This document shows, piece after piece, positions 20,829 through 44,300 of a DNA stretch of 64,000 nt. The number at the start of each line of letters is the position of its first letter. The stretch's first letter is position 1. Position numbers and translations under genes: made by a program. The notes beneath the pieces are model-generated. The model made no database searches. It saw nothing but the letters and a program-made list of their open reading frames with translations, and was not told the DNA's origin. The DNA is taken from contig CM034106.1 of the NCBI GenBank assembly GCA_019914945.1, positions 9,610,001 through 9,674,000 of the forward strand, written 5' to 3'. The stretch comes from Typha latifolia (taxonomy: Eukaryota > Streptophyta > Magnoliopsida > Poales > Typhaceae).

Positions 20829-22162
20829 GACTAGCTACTGTCGAAGAGGGAATAGTTTTGAGTGTATTAATTATTAATACATAGAGTGTCGGCTTTTATA
20901 GATGGGACGATAAGATCTCGCGTGGAGACAGGTGTGCCATTCTGAATTGGACAAGAGAGTTCAAATTGAATATGGCGGCATTTACTTTTTGACTCAAGTT
21001 GACTGACAGTGGAATAGTTTGTGATCTTCCACATGGTAGGCTGCTTCCGTTTAAATAATTGCATAGTTGAGATGAGAAGGAAAGTGCAAAATTTTGCTGC
21101 ACAGCTAAGGAATTGGTCGAGATTAGCGTTCTCTTTGATCAAGGATTACATAAGGCATCTAACTGGTGGGCCAAACAAAGGTGAAGAGCCGATCTAGCAA
21201 ATTCACATAGATCAAAGAATAAAATAAATAAAGTAGACACAAAGATTTAATATAATTCGGCAATGTGCCTACACAATCACTAGTCGTCCTCTTCACTTAT
21301 CAATAGACCAAAATACAGAGAGTATACATTATTAAATAGGGATAAACCTAAGCCAAGTCCACAAAGTGTGGTTGTTATAATTACCCTTCTAAATGTAGGA
21401 GATAGGCTTTTAACATACCCACATAATATAAAACAGATTGAAATGGAAGAGAAGTGGATCAACCATTAGTATATTCTTAGACTATCTAAAAGTTCATCCA
21501 AAACGATAAATTACCAAAGCCGAGCTTGACCAGAGTGAGGAAGTTATTAAAGGGCCAGGAAATTCCCGTTGCACTCAGTTTGCAAAGACATGCATATTCC
21601 TCCAATAAGTTTGAGAAATAATCCTAATTTGTCAAAAAGTCCGTTCTCGACATCGTACCATTATTCATTGCTAACTAGATATATCTTGATCAAGAATACT
21701 ATATAAGTTACTAATTTAAGTGGAGAACTGGGGATTTTGTTTATCCCCAGTTGAAGCCTCCATTCAACCTTATGAATTCACAATTTGTTTCAGTTTGAGC
21801 TTGGAGGAAACAATTTTGAAGATGAGATGTTAATTGCTTTTGCATAGAGAGGAACGGATTTCTTTCTTTATATCTCTTTTAGATGGATCCATATCATCCT
21901 CGTAATTCTCATACAATATCACAACCAAGAATTAATCGTAGTATTACAATATCGCAATCACTTCATCTTCATCCACGGTCCTTTTGTCATGAGATGATCA
22001 ATCATACTAATTGAATGATGATCTTTGTATAAAACTTGCCCTGACAAAATTCCCGAGCAAATTTTCCACCAACTACAACAATCTATTGTGATCTATAAAC
22101 TCTACTGGCTTCCTGTACATGAAAAAAGCATCAATCTTGTCCTTAAACAGCAATCCTCGTTG
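20829..22162. other. Intergenic between Kunitz copy 3 and GEM-like gene
   Basis: Upstream region of the Kunitz gene, then AT-rich sequence. From about 22050 the sequence matches the relic at 13260 and is the GEM-like 3' flank. No gene seen. Confidence 0.5.
20893..20900 (-). promoter_or_regulatory. TATA box of Kunitz copy 3
   Basis: The minus strand reads TATAAAAG, 65 bases before the ATG. Confidence 0.5.
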
Positions 22163-22976
22163 TCAATCCGAAATCGCCTGCTTTAGGTGCTTGAAGGATG
22201 TCTGGTAGCTAACAAAGCCCATGAACCAGAACTCAAAGCCATCCACTGTAATTATCTGGACATACTTTTGGTTTGGCTTGTTCACATTCTCACTGGGTGT
22301 TGCACTCTTTACCCTTCCAATTGGAATCAAAACCTACACAAAGGCACCAAACTATGTCAGCTAACACAATTCCAATACTTGGTTGCATTCAAAAGACTCC
22401 GTGAGACTTTGTTTGAATTTACCTTGTAGGGAACTCTTGCCATGTCTCCTTTAGGAGAAGTTAATGCCAAGGGCTTATCACTATGGAAGGCGATCTTCGC
22501 AGTAGATATAAAGAGCATCCCTGCAATAGGACCAGCTGTAGTAGAGAGGTAGCACTGAAAGGCCTTCAATAGTTTCTCTCCTTTCTCAACAGAGAAGGCT
22601 AGTCTGAAGTCTCTATCGACGCCGCCAGCATGAAGAATCCTTGCACTTAGTCTCAACTTCCCCTTGACAGTTTCGGAGAATTTGGTTCCTAGAGTCACTG
22701 CAATATCAAAAGAACAATATTGGTTAGTCATCTAGTTGCACCTATTTTTCCTAAGACAACTTGATAATAAAAACAGGCTCGGAGATTATTACCATGTTCT
22801 CTGATGCCTTGCACATAGTTGTCTGTTCTTTTGCTCAGTTTGCTCACCCAATCAACAAAGGACCTCTTCTTGTTGTTCTGTTTGGAATCAAACGACCCAT
22901 ATGGACTTGGATCTAGGTATGAAGTGGCAGAACTCACAGGAATACCAATGGCCAGATCATGGCTCAAGCTCTCCAT
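22163..22976 (-). CDS. GEM-like GRAM-domain protein (ABA-responsive type)
   Basis: Three exons on the minus strand: 22793-22976, 22423-22697 and 22163-22333, joined with GT-AG borders and correct phase, give 209 residues. The N-terminus MESLSHDLAIGIPVSS is typical of GEM-like proteins 4-7. The GRAM-type region runs from about residue 62 (VTLGTKFSETVKGKL) through DRDFRLAFSVEKGEKLLKAF to the end. Exon 3 holds the ENVNKPNQKYVQIITVDGFEFWFMGF block and the C-terminal helix KHLKQAIS. The ATG at 22976 is chosen because the open frame further upstream has no ATG and the family starts here. Relatives respond to abscisic acid or bind membranes; the exact role is unknown. A broken copy lies at 13260. 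Confidence 0.92.
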
Positions 22977-24001
22977 TTCTTTGATGTATCTCCTTTGCCT
23001 TCTCCTCTCTTGAGTAAATTTTTCCTTGTGAGAGATGCTTGTTGCTCTAAACAACCAGGAGGGGTTCCCCTTTTATAAGGTAAAATGCATTCAAAGGACT
23101 AAAAGATGTGTAAGAAGTGAATCAGCACTTTCTGCTGCAGAGTCACCATCACCTCATCAGGATAAAAAGCTAGAGTATCCTATTGACCCAGGAAAAGAGC
23201 TTTTGCTTCTACTTGTAAAGAGCTAATTGTAGTATATTCCTCCTCCATTTTACTATTGCTGGTGGTTATAGATCTCTCCCTGACGTGAGGAATGAATCAA
23301 GGCAATTCATTTATCTCATTAATGATCGAATAGCCAAGCTAACTGACAAGATATTGTTACTTAATCAGAGACATATCATGTGTTTGATTTGGTGCTACAC
23401 ATTAGAAACACATCACAACACATTAAAGGATCTTTTGACAATTTGGATGATGCAATCTTCTTTGGATTTCCTTGTAGGTTGGGAGGCCTCAGGCTGATGT
23501 GGAATGAGATGGATCTGATGCGTAAAACTACCTACTTTCCATAAGAATTAAATGAGCTGCTTATTAGTCTTCTTTTTATCTTTCCTTAATGCTCTTCAAA
23601 CTTCCACGTCGGTGTAATCACACGCAGCATCTAGTCAGCAATTTTCTACACCTAACCTAGCCTGGTGGTGACTGGAGAAGAATCTTTGGAGCTGGAAATG
23701 TTAGCTTGATTGTCCATATCAAGTATAAATATGAAAGGCCTAACAGTTATATTGAATAGTCCATGGATTTCTTGGCAACTACTTTTGTATACATACAGAT
23801 GCATGAAGTTGGCTTCCTCTTGTCTTCTTATTTCAAAGTTACTGCTATACTCTCTGAGAACTTAAGAAGTGTCTTTTTTTTTTTTCTCTTTACTTTTAAA
23901 CTATATAGGAATTGAATATTTATGTCCATTGCTTAACTTCAGCATCTGAGAGCACATGAATCACATAACTCATAGTTAGATAATTAGATTGCAATATTAA
24001 T

Positions 24002-24537
24002 TGTTATGATCCGACCATTAGAGTTAAGTCAATCGAGTCGAGTTACTTAGTTAGAATTACTTATTAGTTTAAATTTCAAGTAAAGCGGAATGTAAACGAA
24101 TCTGAACCGTTACGCTTCTACTCTTATAAATAGAAGTTGGCATGGGTTAATTATTACGATGAAATGGTTGTTAAGTTAAGTATTTTATTATTCCATTTTT
24201 ATCTTTTATAGTAACTGTTATGTTGTTATTATTTTCGTAGGAATAGATCGTAACTCTAGATTCATTCAAAGCATCTAAAACCTAGCTACCGTCTTCCCCA
24301 CGAGCCACCCTATCTTATAACCATCCACCACTATCCTTAGCCATCTATCACTCTTCGACGACCGTCATAATATCAGATAAATTTGACATTCCTCTAATGT
24401 TTTATTTTTATCTTTTCATCCTAATTTTAGAATTATGTGAAAACTAAAGGTAAAAAAATCTTAACTCGTGAGGCTACTACCTATAAAAATGTCACAATTT
24501 CTTTACATCCAAATCATTTCAGATCTAGTTTGTAATA
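24002..24537 (+). mobile_element. Solo LTR with exact 5-bp target duplication
   Basis: It starts TGTTATGATCCG and ends TTTGTAATA (the expected CA end changed to TA). TTAAT flanks both sides (23997-24001 and 24538-24542). Its 536 bases match the LTR of the gypsy element at 58583-59116 and the solo LTR at 19019. No internal region remains, as expected from recombination between two LTRs. Confidence 0.85.
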
Positions 24538-25843
24538 TTAATATATGACATGCTTGCTCACAGAGAATAATTCTGTTTAAGAGAATTTGGAAAATGAGAA
24601 GTAGTATATCACATTTTCATGCTCACAGAGTACTACCCAAATATTTGCAATTGACCCAATACAAATTATTATTTAAGGGCCCCTATTTTGCAAAAGAGTC
24701 TATCTTAGCACAGAGTTAGTAGTATCCTTAGGAAACTCTAAAATCAATTTTCACCGTAAGGTATGCCTACAGAACTGTAGGGTAATATAAGATCATGATC
24801 GAATCTAACGACAGCAATCGTCATGAAGTAGACAACATAATATCCCTCATCCACATACTCAACCTTGTTAGAAGAAAAGAGATTCTGATTAATTTGCAGC
24901 ACATACTGCTGATTCCTGCTGAATCAACTCACGCACACACAACTTGTTGTGCTTTGCTAAACAATAATTGGGTCTTTAAGATAGTATCGAACGTAGAAAC
25001 TACTGTCTGATAAACAATAAGAAGACAGTAAATGTTAATTAAGTTGAAAATATATAACATGCAATCAAGATTCTTTTCAATTCTATCTTGCCGCAGGGAT
25101 GTGCTTGACTAGTATAAAGTGATGTGATCTCAAACAGTGCTTAACTATTTGGAGGGGGGGAAAGCCTAATGAGATTTGTAGTCTAACTTTTATGCTTTTA
25201 AAAAAAAGAGACAAGCTCAGGAACAAAGTCATGATGGAGAAGTTGCTCCCATAAAGGCAGTCACACTTCACAGTGGGAGTCGATATAGGTATGGCCGGAG
25301 CTACATGCATGCAAAAAGGAGGGTCATGGGTCCCCATTTTTTTTCTTAAATATCCACAATGCTATTTTTTTCAATTAAGATTTTATATTATTTGAAATTA
25401 TATATTGAATACACCATTTGGCTTCGCCGTCGGATACTGACATTGATGATCATAAACCCCTTTTTTAACGGATCATCAAGGCTTTGACTTTGGTGCACTA
25501 TTTGAAAAGAGTGATTAATCGTCTAGTTGTTTGTCAATTTCCGTAATAATGACATAATATTCTTTTTTGCTCGGTTTGGCTTGGTAAGTTATAGAAAATT
25601 AATCACAAACATCCTGTGTTTTACTTCTTACATCTAATCTTATAAGTATCTATTATTCACTCATGTATTTTGAGTTCAATCCTCAAAAACATTTTAATTT
25701 AATGTGACAATAGCAACCGAATAAAAAATATTTTATTGATTTAATATTAAAAAAAATGAAGTATTTAATTAACTTTTCTTCTTTCTCTCTCGAGGGATAT
25801 TTCTATTCTCTCTTTGATTCCTCCTTCCCTTAGACTGCTATCC

Positions 25844-25869
25844 GCTCTCTCTCTCTCTCTCTCTCTCTC
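25844..25869. repeat. (CT)n microsatellite
   Basis: Pyrimidine run inside a wider CT-rich stretch (25770-25930); the open frames on both strands here are low-complexity artefacts. Confidence 0.8.
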
Positions 25870-26749
25870 CTTCCATCTCACATATTTCTCTTCTCCCTCG
25901 TATAAATTATTTTCCTTCCTAATCCTCTCTCTCTTTCTCATCTCTCTCAACTTTCTTAGCTTGCATGCCATCTTTATCGTATTCTTTTCACCGCCGAAGA
26001 AAAACATCCATCTCCATCTTATTTTTGGCGATGGTGCAACAACATTGGGGTCATTGCCGACACCATGTAGTCTCCTCTCTCTCCTCTTTTCTTTTTTCTT
26101 TTCTTCTTTACTTTATTTTAGATCTCAGAGACAATTAGAGAGGGCAAAGAGATAGTAAGGGCACTTCAATCATTTTATATCTATAATTTAATTAATCAAT
26201 GTATATGATTACCGTTGGTTAAAAAAATTGAAGTTATGATATTTTTTAGGATCAAATTCAAAATGCAAATATCTATAAGATAAGAAATGCTAATAAAAGA
26301 AAAAAATTATGGTGTTTTTGATTTATTTTCCTAAGTTCTATCTAGTAGTCTCCAGGACGAGCTCCTAGGTTAAAACTAAATGCTTCACAAGCCGATTATT
26401 CTCGTTTTGATATTGAAAAAAAAAAGCCGAGAAGATAGTAGGTGTTAAGTCACGCTGCCAACCCCCCCCAAGGCCAACATCTCAATCAGAGATACAGATC
26501 TCGAGAAAGATCGGAGGGCTAAAGCGGTCTTAAACCAACGCTCTTCCGCTCTTTAGAGTTCGTAGCCAAGCCAACGCAGTTGATGCAGAGCCCGACCAGG
26601 CAAATCACTCTCCACGAATCAATCCGAAAGGAGGAGGCAAAAAAAGAAAAGAAAAGAAAGAAAGCCAAGCACGCATAACCCCCTCCCTTCGCAACCTTAA
26701 CAAACCTTTCCTTCTTTTCCCTCTTCCCTTCCCTCTTCAAGAAATCTTT

Positions 26750-26758
26750 AAACCCTAA
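26750..26758 (+). promoter_or_regulatory. Telo-box in the PRMT6 leader
   Basis: AAACCCTAA lies 49 bases before the ATG. This motif is common in promoters and leaders of plant growth and translation-related genes. Single motif, so weak evidence. Confidence 0.4.
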
Positions 26759-26760
26759 TC

Positions 26761-26762
26761 TT

Positions 26763-26803
<41 letters not shown>
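26761..26803 (+). repeat. (CT)n tract in the PRMT6 leader
   Basis: A pyrimidine run directly before the start codon, typical of plant 5' leaders. Confidence 0.8.
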
Positions 26804-26805
<2 letters not shown>

Positions 26806-26806
26806 G

Positions 26807-37102
<10,296 letters not shown>

Positions 37103-38863
37103 TGTTGACTATGAAGACTTTCAGAAACAAAATTCTGCAGCTCACCAAGCCCCTGTGAACATTTTATTTTTAGAGACAATATGGTTTGCTGAAAAAAGAA
37201 AATACAATTAGGCATGACCCATGACAATGCTTTCTTTTGGAGGTATACTAGAAGCTTCACTGGTTTATTGACCTGCTATTTCGGCAGGAACCCCCTTAAA
37301 TGGTGCAGAGGAAATTCGTTTTAACATCTTGTCATCTGCATCGACTTCTGGCTCTGATTGCCTTAAAAGCCCAAATTACGGGCAATGCAAGTGACCATGG
37401 GTGTCAAAGTAACTCATTAATCAAATCCAATTGGTGAAGAATAATTTTTTGAATGTAATCTGAGTAGGGAAGCTCACTAATCAAATATAATTCCTTTGTG
37501 TGACTAGTTTTAACATTTCATATTGTTAGTCCTCATTTATAGTTCAATGTAAAAATGCACAATCATATTGCATTAGGATTTACATGATGTGTAAAGGACA
37601 TCCGAGTATATTTAATGTAGCAAGACTAATGTTATCAATTGCAAGGTACAGATCGACTTCACTGGTAATATTTCTTGTGGTTGCCACAGCCAAATGGAAT
37701 TTGAAGTAGCGTCTTCTTCATATATATATAAGCGAACTTCAGTTTCCGTGTATTAATAATCATAAATGATTCTACCAAAAGAAAATCATAAATGCGATTT
37801 TGCTCCTGCAGATCCTTCCAAAAGGGAATAACTCATCTGAGGCTTTTGCAGTTATGGCTTATGGAGGCGTAGTTGTTTACTGCGTGCATTGGGAGTTAAT
37901 TAATCGTGAATTTGAGTGATCAAATGAAATCAATGATTAAACGTGAAGAACTTTCAGCATCGTTTTCAGTGAGATTGTAGTTACAAGCAAATCGAAAACA
38001 CCAAATCAATGAGTCCTTACCACGAGGAGAGGCATACAAGATGGATCTTTATCAAGTTAACATAAAATTTGCCTAAATAATGATACATCAGACATCCTGT
38101 TGCATGATATGCAAGGGAGAAGCATAATACCGCTTCATGCCAATCAAAATTTGTCCCTACCGAAAACCTAAAATCTGGTTTACAGCTTTGGAGAATGAAA
38201 CTCCAAGATTACCAAATCTGCAATTCACAACAAAATGTTCATAATCAGCAGAGTAACAAGCTGTGCATAAATCTCTCCTGTCATAGCCAGATAAAATTAA
38301 TTGCGAGCTGAAAAAAGTAATTTAACAAGTTAAATTAGAATAAGATATCGCAGATCTACATCTGTGAAGAAACAGTTAAAATGGAATAATTAGGTATGAA
38401 TTGTGCTAATCCAAAACCTACCTATCATTGAATAAGATCATGGTTAGAGGCTCATGAATTTCCAACAAACAATAATTAATCTAATGTGCTAATTTGAATT
38501 TGCTTTACGCCTTTATCTGTCTTAGATGAAGAAGAAGTTAATAACCTGGCAAAATCGCACCTCAAATTACTTGCTTTTACAGCTCAATTCAACATGCGTC
38601 AAACTTACGGACGAGAGGGCAATCTTGCCCTAGTCCAAGATGGAGGACCAGTCAGAGGTAGTCTATTGCATTTTTCTGTACACCAGTGCAGTAACCATAA
38701 TTCATTCTCCAGAGGTGCTACCTATGAAATGCCGCAACTAGCAGCAAGGGGAGAGTTTTAGCTAACCATACAATTATAAATTATTTAAAAATTCAATAGA
38801 TGGATGGAGCTGCAAACCTTAAGCAAGATCATGTTAAAATATATCAAATTCTGTAAAATTGGA
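37103..38863. other. Gap between the convergent PRMT6 and LIG1 3' ends
   Basis: This holds the 3' trailers of both genes, AT-rich, without any further domain-bearing frame. Confidence 0.5.
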
Positions 38864-41295
38864 TCAGTCGTCATCTTCATCATCTTGATTGTTGGCATGA
38901 TTGATCTTTTGAGCACGATACATTTCAGCAACCTAGAGAAGTTTGACCAACAACTTAAGAAGAAATTTAGAGGAAAACAATATCAAGCAGGTCTAGTGTC
39001 GACCAATAAATGTTATCCTTTATTCCTTTACTTGTTCAGATGTCGTTGCTTGTTCAGGGCTTTTGTCATCTCGCACACGTACCAAACGAGGAAATCGAAG
39101 GGAAATACCCTGTTAAAGAGCACAAGTTGGGAAAGAAAGCATTTCATCAGTTATTCTTCCAGAAAAACTACATTATGATGGTGGATTATCCATTGAGAAA
39201 GATTATGTTATGGTGCTAACTTTATTTGGATCAACTGTACCACTAGCAGCACGATGAACAGGACTGATGCTCAAGTCTGCAGCTTTTACCTCCCAAACCT
39301 GTTGCAAAAGCAAATTGATTACTATGAAAAATTCCAGAATTGGCAATAGGTTTAAGAACATAATTCACTTTCCAATGTAAAGTAATGTTTACGTCAAGCT
39401 GAAGAGAGCGCTGAGATGTGATGAGACTTCAAGATTTACTCAAATGGATCCATAAATAGTCGCATTGTTGATGAGAAAAGTGGTGAAAGGCAGCCGTGGG
39501 TTGTGGGTAGTCACTCAACCACCTAGCGCCTACGCGAAAGATAGGCGCTAAGACGGTCTAACATTTTTAATAAAATATTAATAAAAAATAATCATATCTG
39601 ATGTATAATATATATAAAAAATTTAATACCACATTGCACCAAAATATTAATAGTGCCCTACTCCTCTTGATTATATGAAGAGCTCATGAAAAAGGAAACA
39701 TTGAGGCTTCGGTTGGTCTTGTAACTACTGCTGCAAGGCCAGAGAGCCTAGAGAAGATATTTGGTGCAAAGAATGTTGAAGGAACATATAAGAATGTAGA
39801 AACGGAAGTAAAGAAGACAAAGGCAAAGAAGAGAAAATGGAAAAAAAGAGAAGAAACAAAGGAGAGTGAAAGGGAAGAAAGAGAAGAAGAAACATAGCAG
39901 AGTGAAAAGGAAGAAAGAGAAAAAGCCAAGTAAATGTGGAAGGCAAGAAACAGAGAATAAGAATTAGAAGAAAGAGAGTAAGAAGAGGGTAAACACTTGT
40001 TGCCACTCGAGAGAGTAGGAGAGAGGAGACGATTGGTTAGGGCTCAAAATCTCAGATGGCTAGAGAAGGAATTATGGAGAGATCATTTTTTTTTTGGTGA
40101 AAATTGGTTAGTTCATCTTATAGCATATGACCTATTGAAATTAGGGGTTGCAAAACAAGATTTGACCCGATAAACCGACACGATAATTTGACTCTTAGTC
40201 AGATTTGAGTTCAGTCTAATCGGGTTCAAATCATAAATGGGTCAATCTGCTTAACCCGTTTATTAATTGGGTTGTGTTCGGATTTATGCTAATGACCCAT
40301 TTTGACCTGTTTGACCCATTTAAGTAAACGGTTTGAGTCGGATCAACTCGCCAATCCATTATATATATATATATATATAAACTGAAAAACCCGTTATATA
40401 TATATATATAAAAACTGAAAAACCCTAAATACACCTACCCTAACTCACGCATGCCTCGGTCTCACATTCATGCCCTCTCCACTCCACTCCAGCCGTCTTA
40501 TTGAAAGCTAGAAATGGCAAAAAGAAATTCGCCCCGACTTGCCGCTTGCCACGATGCCTCTATCTGCCGCCTATCGTTTATCACTTGCCGTCAGTGGATC
40601 TCCTCACCCCATCAGAACCATCTGCCCTCACCCTTGTTGTCACCGCCTGCCGAGCCCATGGTTCATTTTGCACTAATTTTTATTGAAGATTCAAATGTTT
40701 AACTAGTTTTTATTTCTCTACAAAATCTCTCGAATCTGGCACATAAATTAGGGTAGTTCTTATGGCAGATTTTAATCAAAGATCTTTTTTGTTGATTGTT
40801 AGATTTGGCCATAATTTTAATCACTTGACTTTCAATAGTTAGATCTGTTTAATTGGTTTGCTAGTAGCATTGTTATGTTCCAATGTACTAGTAGAAAAAT
40901 TTTACTGCAATATTTTAGATCTGTTTAATTACTGCAATGTAGTGTTTTGAAAAGCAATAATGGCGGCCGTCATGGCTAGGCGGCGCAATGACCACCCCTC
41001 AAAGTGGCAATGCGGCCTGCCAAAGGCAGGCATGCCGCATTAGCGCTCAGCTTTGGCACCTGGCGGACCGCTAGATGCGAGTCGGGTTGATAGACACAGG
41101 TCAGGTTCTGGCAAACTTAAAAAACCTGACATCGATCTCCTCAGTCTTCTCTCGCACTAGATCCTCCTTTTCTGCCCTAAGCGGCAGCGGTAGCACGAGC
41201 GGTGACAAGCGGCAGTGGTAGCACGAGTGGCAAGCAGCAAGCGACAACACAAGCTCATCTACATTCCTTGCCCCTTCTTGCTCTTCTGCTGAGGC

Positions 41296-41345
<50 letters not shown>

Positions 41346-44300
41346 CAACGAGAAGTTGAGGTATTTCTCACTCGCTCTACTTCCCTCTTTGCTTTTTTTC
41401 TATGTTTCCAATTTTAACCCTAATATAAATAGATGACAGGCTGGCATTTGAAGTAATGCTTAAGGGTAGTATGGAGATTTTTTATTTTCTAGTTTTTTAG
41501 AATCTCAGTGATTGTTAAATGAGAAAAAAGGACTAGTTATGATTCTATTTTAGCTACTTGTAATCTTAGTATTAATTTTTAGCTACATTAGAATATATTA
41601 TATATCTCATATAATTAGTTTTAATTTTTTTATATATTAAAATACTACATCACCTTGGCGCCTACCTTCAGCCTAAGTGCTAGGCAGTGGGGTGACAATT
41701 TGCAGCCGCCTTTCAATACACTGCTGCAATATTTACTGCATTGATCTATTTAAACAAATAATTATATAATGAACAATGTTCGACTGCATTGATCCGTTTA
41801 CTACAATGTTTAATTGATCTATTTAATTGATTTGTTAGATTTGCAATGTTTAATTAATTATTGCAATGTTTTACCGCATTGATCTGTTTACTGCTTTAAC
41901 AGCTTTCTTGGATTCGGATGATTGTGTTTGAAGTGTTAAATGCTATTGTACAATAGTAAACAGTAGATTTCTCATACCATAGCTCTATTATGGAAGATTG
42001 GAGTATCTGACTTCTTGTTTCAGTATCATTTGTGCATCAAATAAAAATGAGGCCATGATGCATTTACTTCTTACTTAGATCACCTTAATCTTCATTGCCT
42101 GAAGCACCTTTGAAGGCATATGTCAGGCAAAAGATGTATATAACTATGTAAGCTATTGTAATAGAGTAAATTACATTGAACTAAAAGTATAGTAATTAAA
42201 ATTAATAACTTCTCCATTGTGATATTCTTTAGATAATTTCTCTTATCTTTTCACTCAAAAGCTTCCTATGTTATGACATGATTTTTTTGATTCTTTTCTT
42301 ATGTCAGAACTTCAATTTAATTTAATTTTGTAACTTCCGTTCCTATGTCATGATATTGTTTCTCTTGTTCTCATTTTAGTTCATAATAGTGTGAAGATAT
42401 TCACTAAATATGGAGAAAGTATTTATGAGAAGATTTCTCCTCCCATAGTAGGTGGAGAGAACTCTAGTAATAAACGAAAAAAGAAAGCAAACATCTAGTG
42501 TTTGAGAAGTGTTTAGGAAACTATTCCAATTAGAGAAGATGGGTGAGGGGTAAATGTAAATTTTGTAATGTAGTATACATATCAGATATCAAGTACATGA
42601 CTGAAAATATAAAATGTCATATACCTATATGTCCAAAGTAAAAAAAACTAAATTATTCCTTACTAAATTAGAAGGATCTGTCTTTTCAAATTTCTAATTT
42701 TAATTCGAAGAAATACCGTGAATTGGTTACAATAACAATTATTAAGCATGAGTTGCCTTTTCAATTTGTTGATTATGAAAAAGTTAAGAGTACTGCACAG
42801 TTACTTATGTGATGACGTCAGACTCATTAGTAGAAACACAACTATGACAGATATTTTGAAAATGTATAAAAAGAAGAAGATAAATAAAAAATTTGGTTAT
42901 ATTCTATTCCTGGAAGAATTAGTTTAATGCCCGACTTGTGGACCTCTATAACCATCATTAGTTACTTATGTCTCACAACACACTTTGTTGATGAAAATTA
43001 GGTATGTACAAAGAAAAAATTATTGTCCATAACACTTAATAATGCATGTGCAAATAATTTGTTTTTTGGGTTGATGAAAAGCTAACTCACATCAAAGGAT
43101 GTTTTATTATGTGAAGGTGTGATCATCTTGAGTTTGATTCATTTGAGAGTTTTGAGTTTGTGACTAAATCACAAAAGTCACAATTAGAATTGTGTCTAGA
43201 AAAGTCTCAAGTTGATCGAAATTCTAAACTGAATATTCTGAATTATTAGAAATCCTATCAATTTCGACATTCAAATCTTTTTTTCATTGCATGTGATATA
43301 TTAAGTACTCTTATCTTTACAGTTGCTTCTGAATCTGCTTTTAGCATTAGTGATAGAGTACTTGACCAATATAAAAATGTCTTAAAACCTAAGACTGTAG
43401 AAGCTTTAATTTGTACTTAAGATTGATTGTTTCTTACTAGAGGTAATTATATTTTATTTTCTTATATAAATATTCAAAAAATTTAGTCAGCTAATTATTT
43501 CATTATATTATAATAGAAAATTTAGTAGCATTGGAGGAGCTAACGGAACATATTACAAATTTGGACTCTATGTGAAACTATAGAATCTGATGAATGCTCA
43601 AATACATAAATCTAATACTTAATAAGGTACTTGTATAGATTTTAATATCTAGGGAGAATAGTGGTTCTTGCATTTATATGCTTTTCTTGAAGATATCATA
43701 GTTTCCCAAATTCTTATATACGAGGCAATCTAAGTATTTACTCAATTTTCTCAAGATATTTCTTTTTATAACTTTTATATTATATTTTTATAGTCAATAT
43801 CTTATATATTTAATATTGATGTTTGGTATGAGAATCTCAATTTTTTCTCTCTATCTTCTATATTAGTTATTTATGTTCTCTTTATTCTTTTTGACAAGGT
43901 CATGATCTTTGAACAATAAAATGGAGGGTTTAATGTTGTTGTTTGTTTATTTCAAACTATTTATAATTTGTAATAGATTGTAAACTTAACTATGTTCTAA
44001 TTGTCATGGGATTGTTAGATTTGAGAGTTAGGAACTAAATTAGTATTTAAATACTTAATGTTGGATATTAGTGGTTGAATTGTGAAGTTGAAACTATATT
44101 GTAATTGTCATGAGAGTTGAAACTATGTTGTATGGATTTATATTATAATGAATCATTAGAATTATTATTTTTATGTTGCATGAGTTTTGAATTGAAAAGA
44201 GTCAATTTTGTTTGTATAATACACCATTTATATAGATTAAATCGATAATAGTTGATTTTTATATAGGGTTAATATTATGTTATTCATGTCATGTTAAATA

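Larger units (their letters stand above)
22977..26749. other. Intergenic with solo LTR and low-complexity tracts
   Basis: It holds the GEM-like upstream region, the solo LTR at 24002-24537 and a CT tract at 25844-25869. The frames at 22819, 23035, 23285, 24795, 25083, 25765 and 25814 have no domain and are set aside. No further gene. Confidence 0.5.

Noticed and set aside
22977..23054. N-terminal extension of the GEM-like protein
   Set aside because: The frame is open but has no ATG upstream of 22976, and the family starts at this methionine.
24795..25010. 71-residue plus-strand frame after the solo LTR
   Set aside because: No recognisable domain, signal or splice partner.
39684..40006. Ser/Leu/Phe-rich minus-strand frames
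   Set aside because: They translate a purine-rich stretch of transposon sequence; low-complexity artefact.
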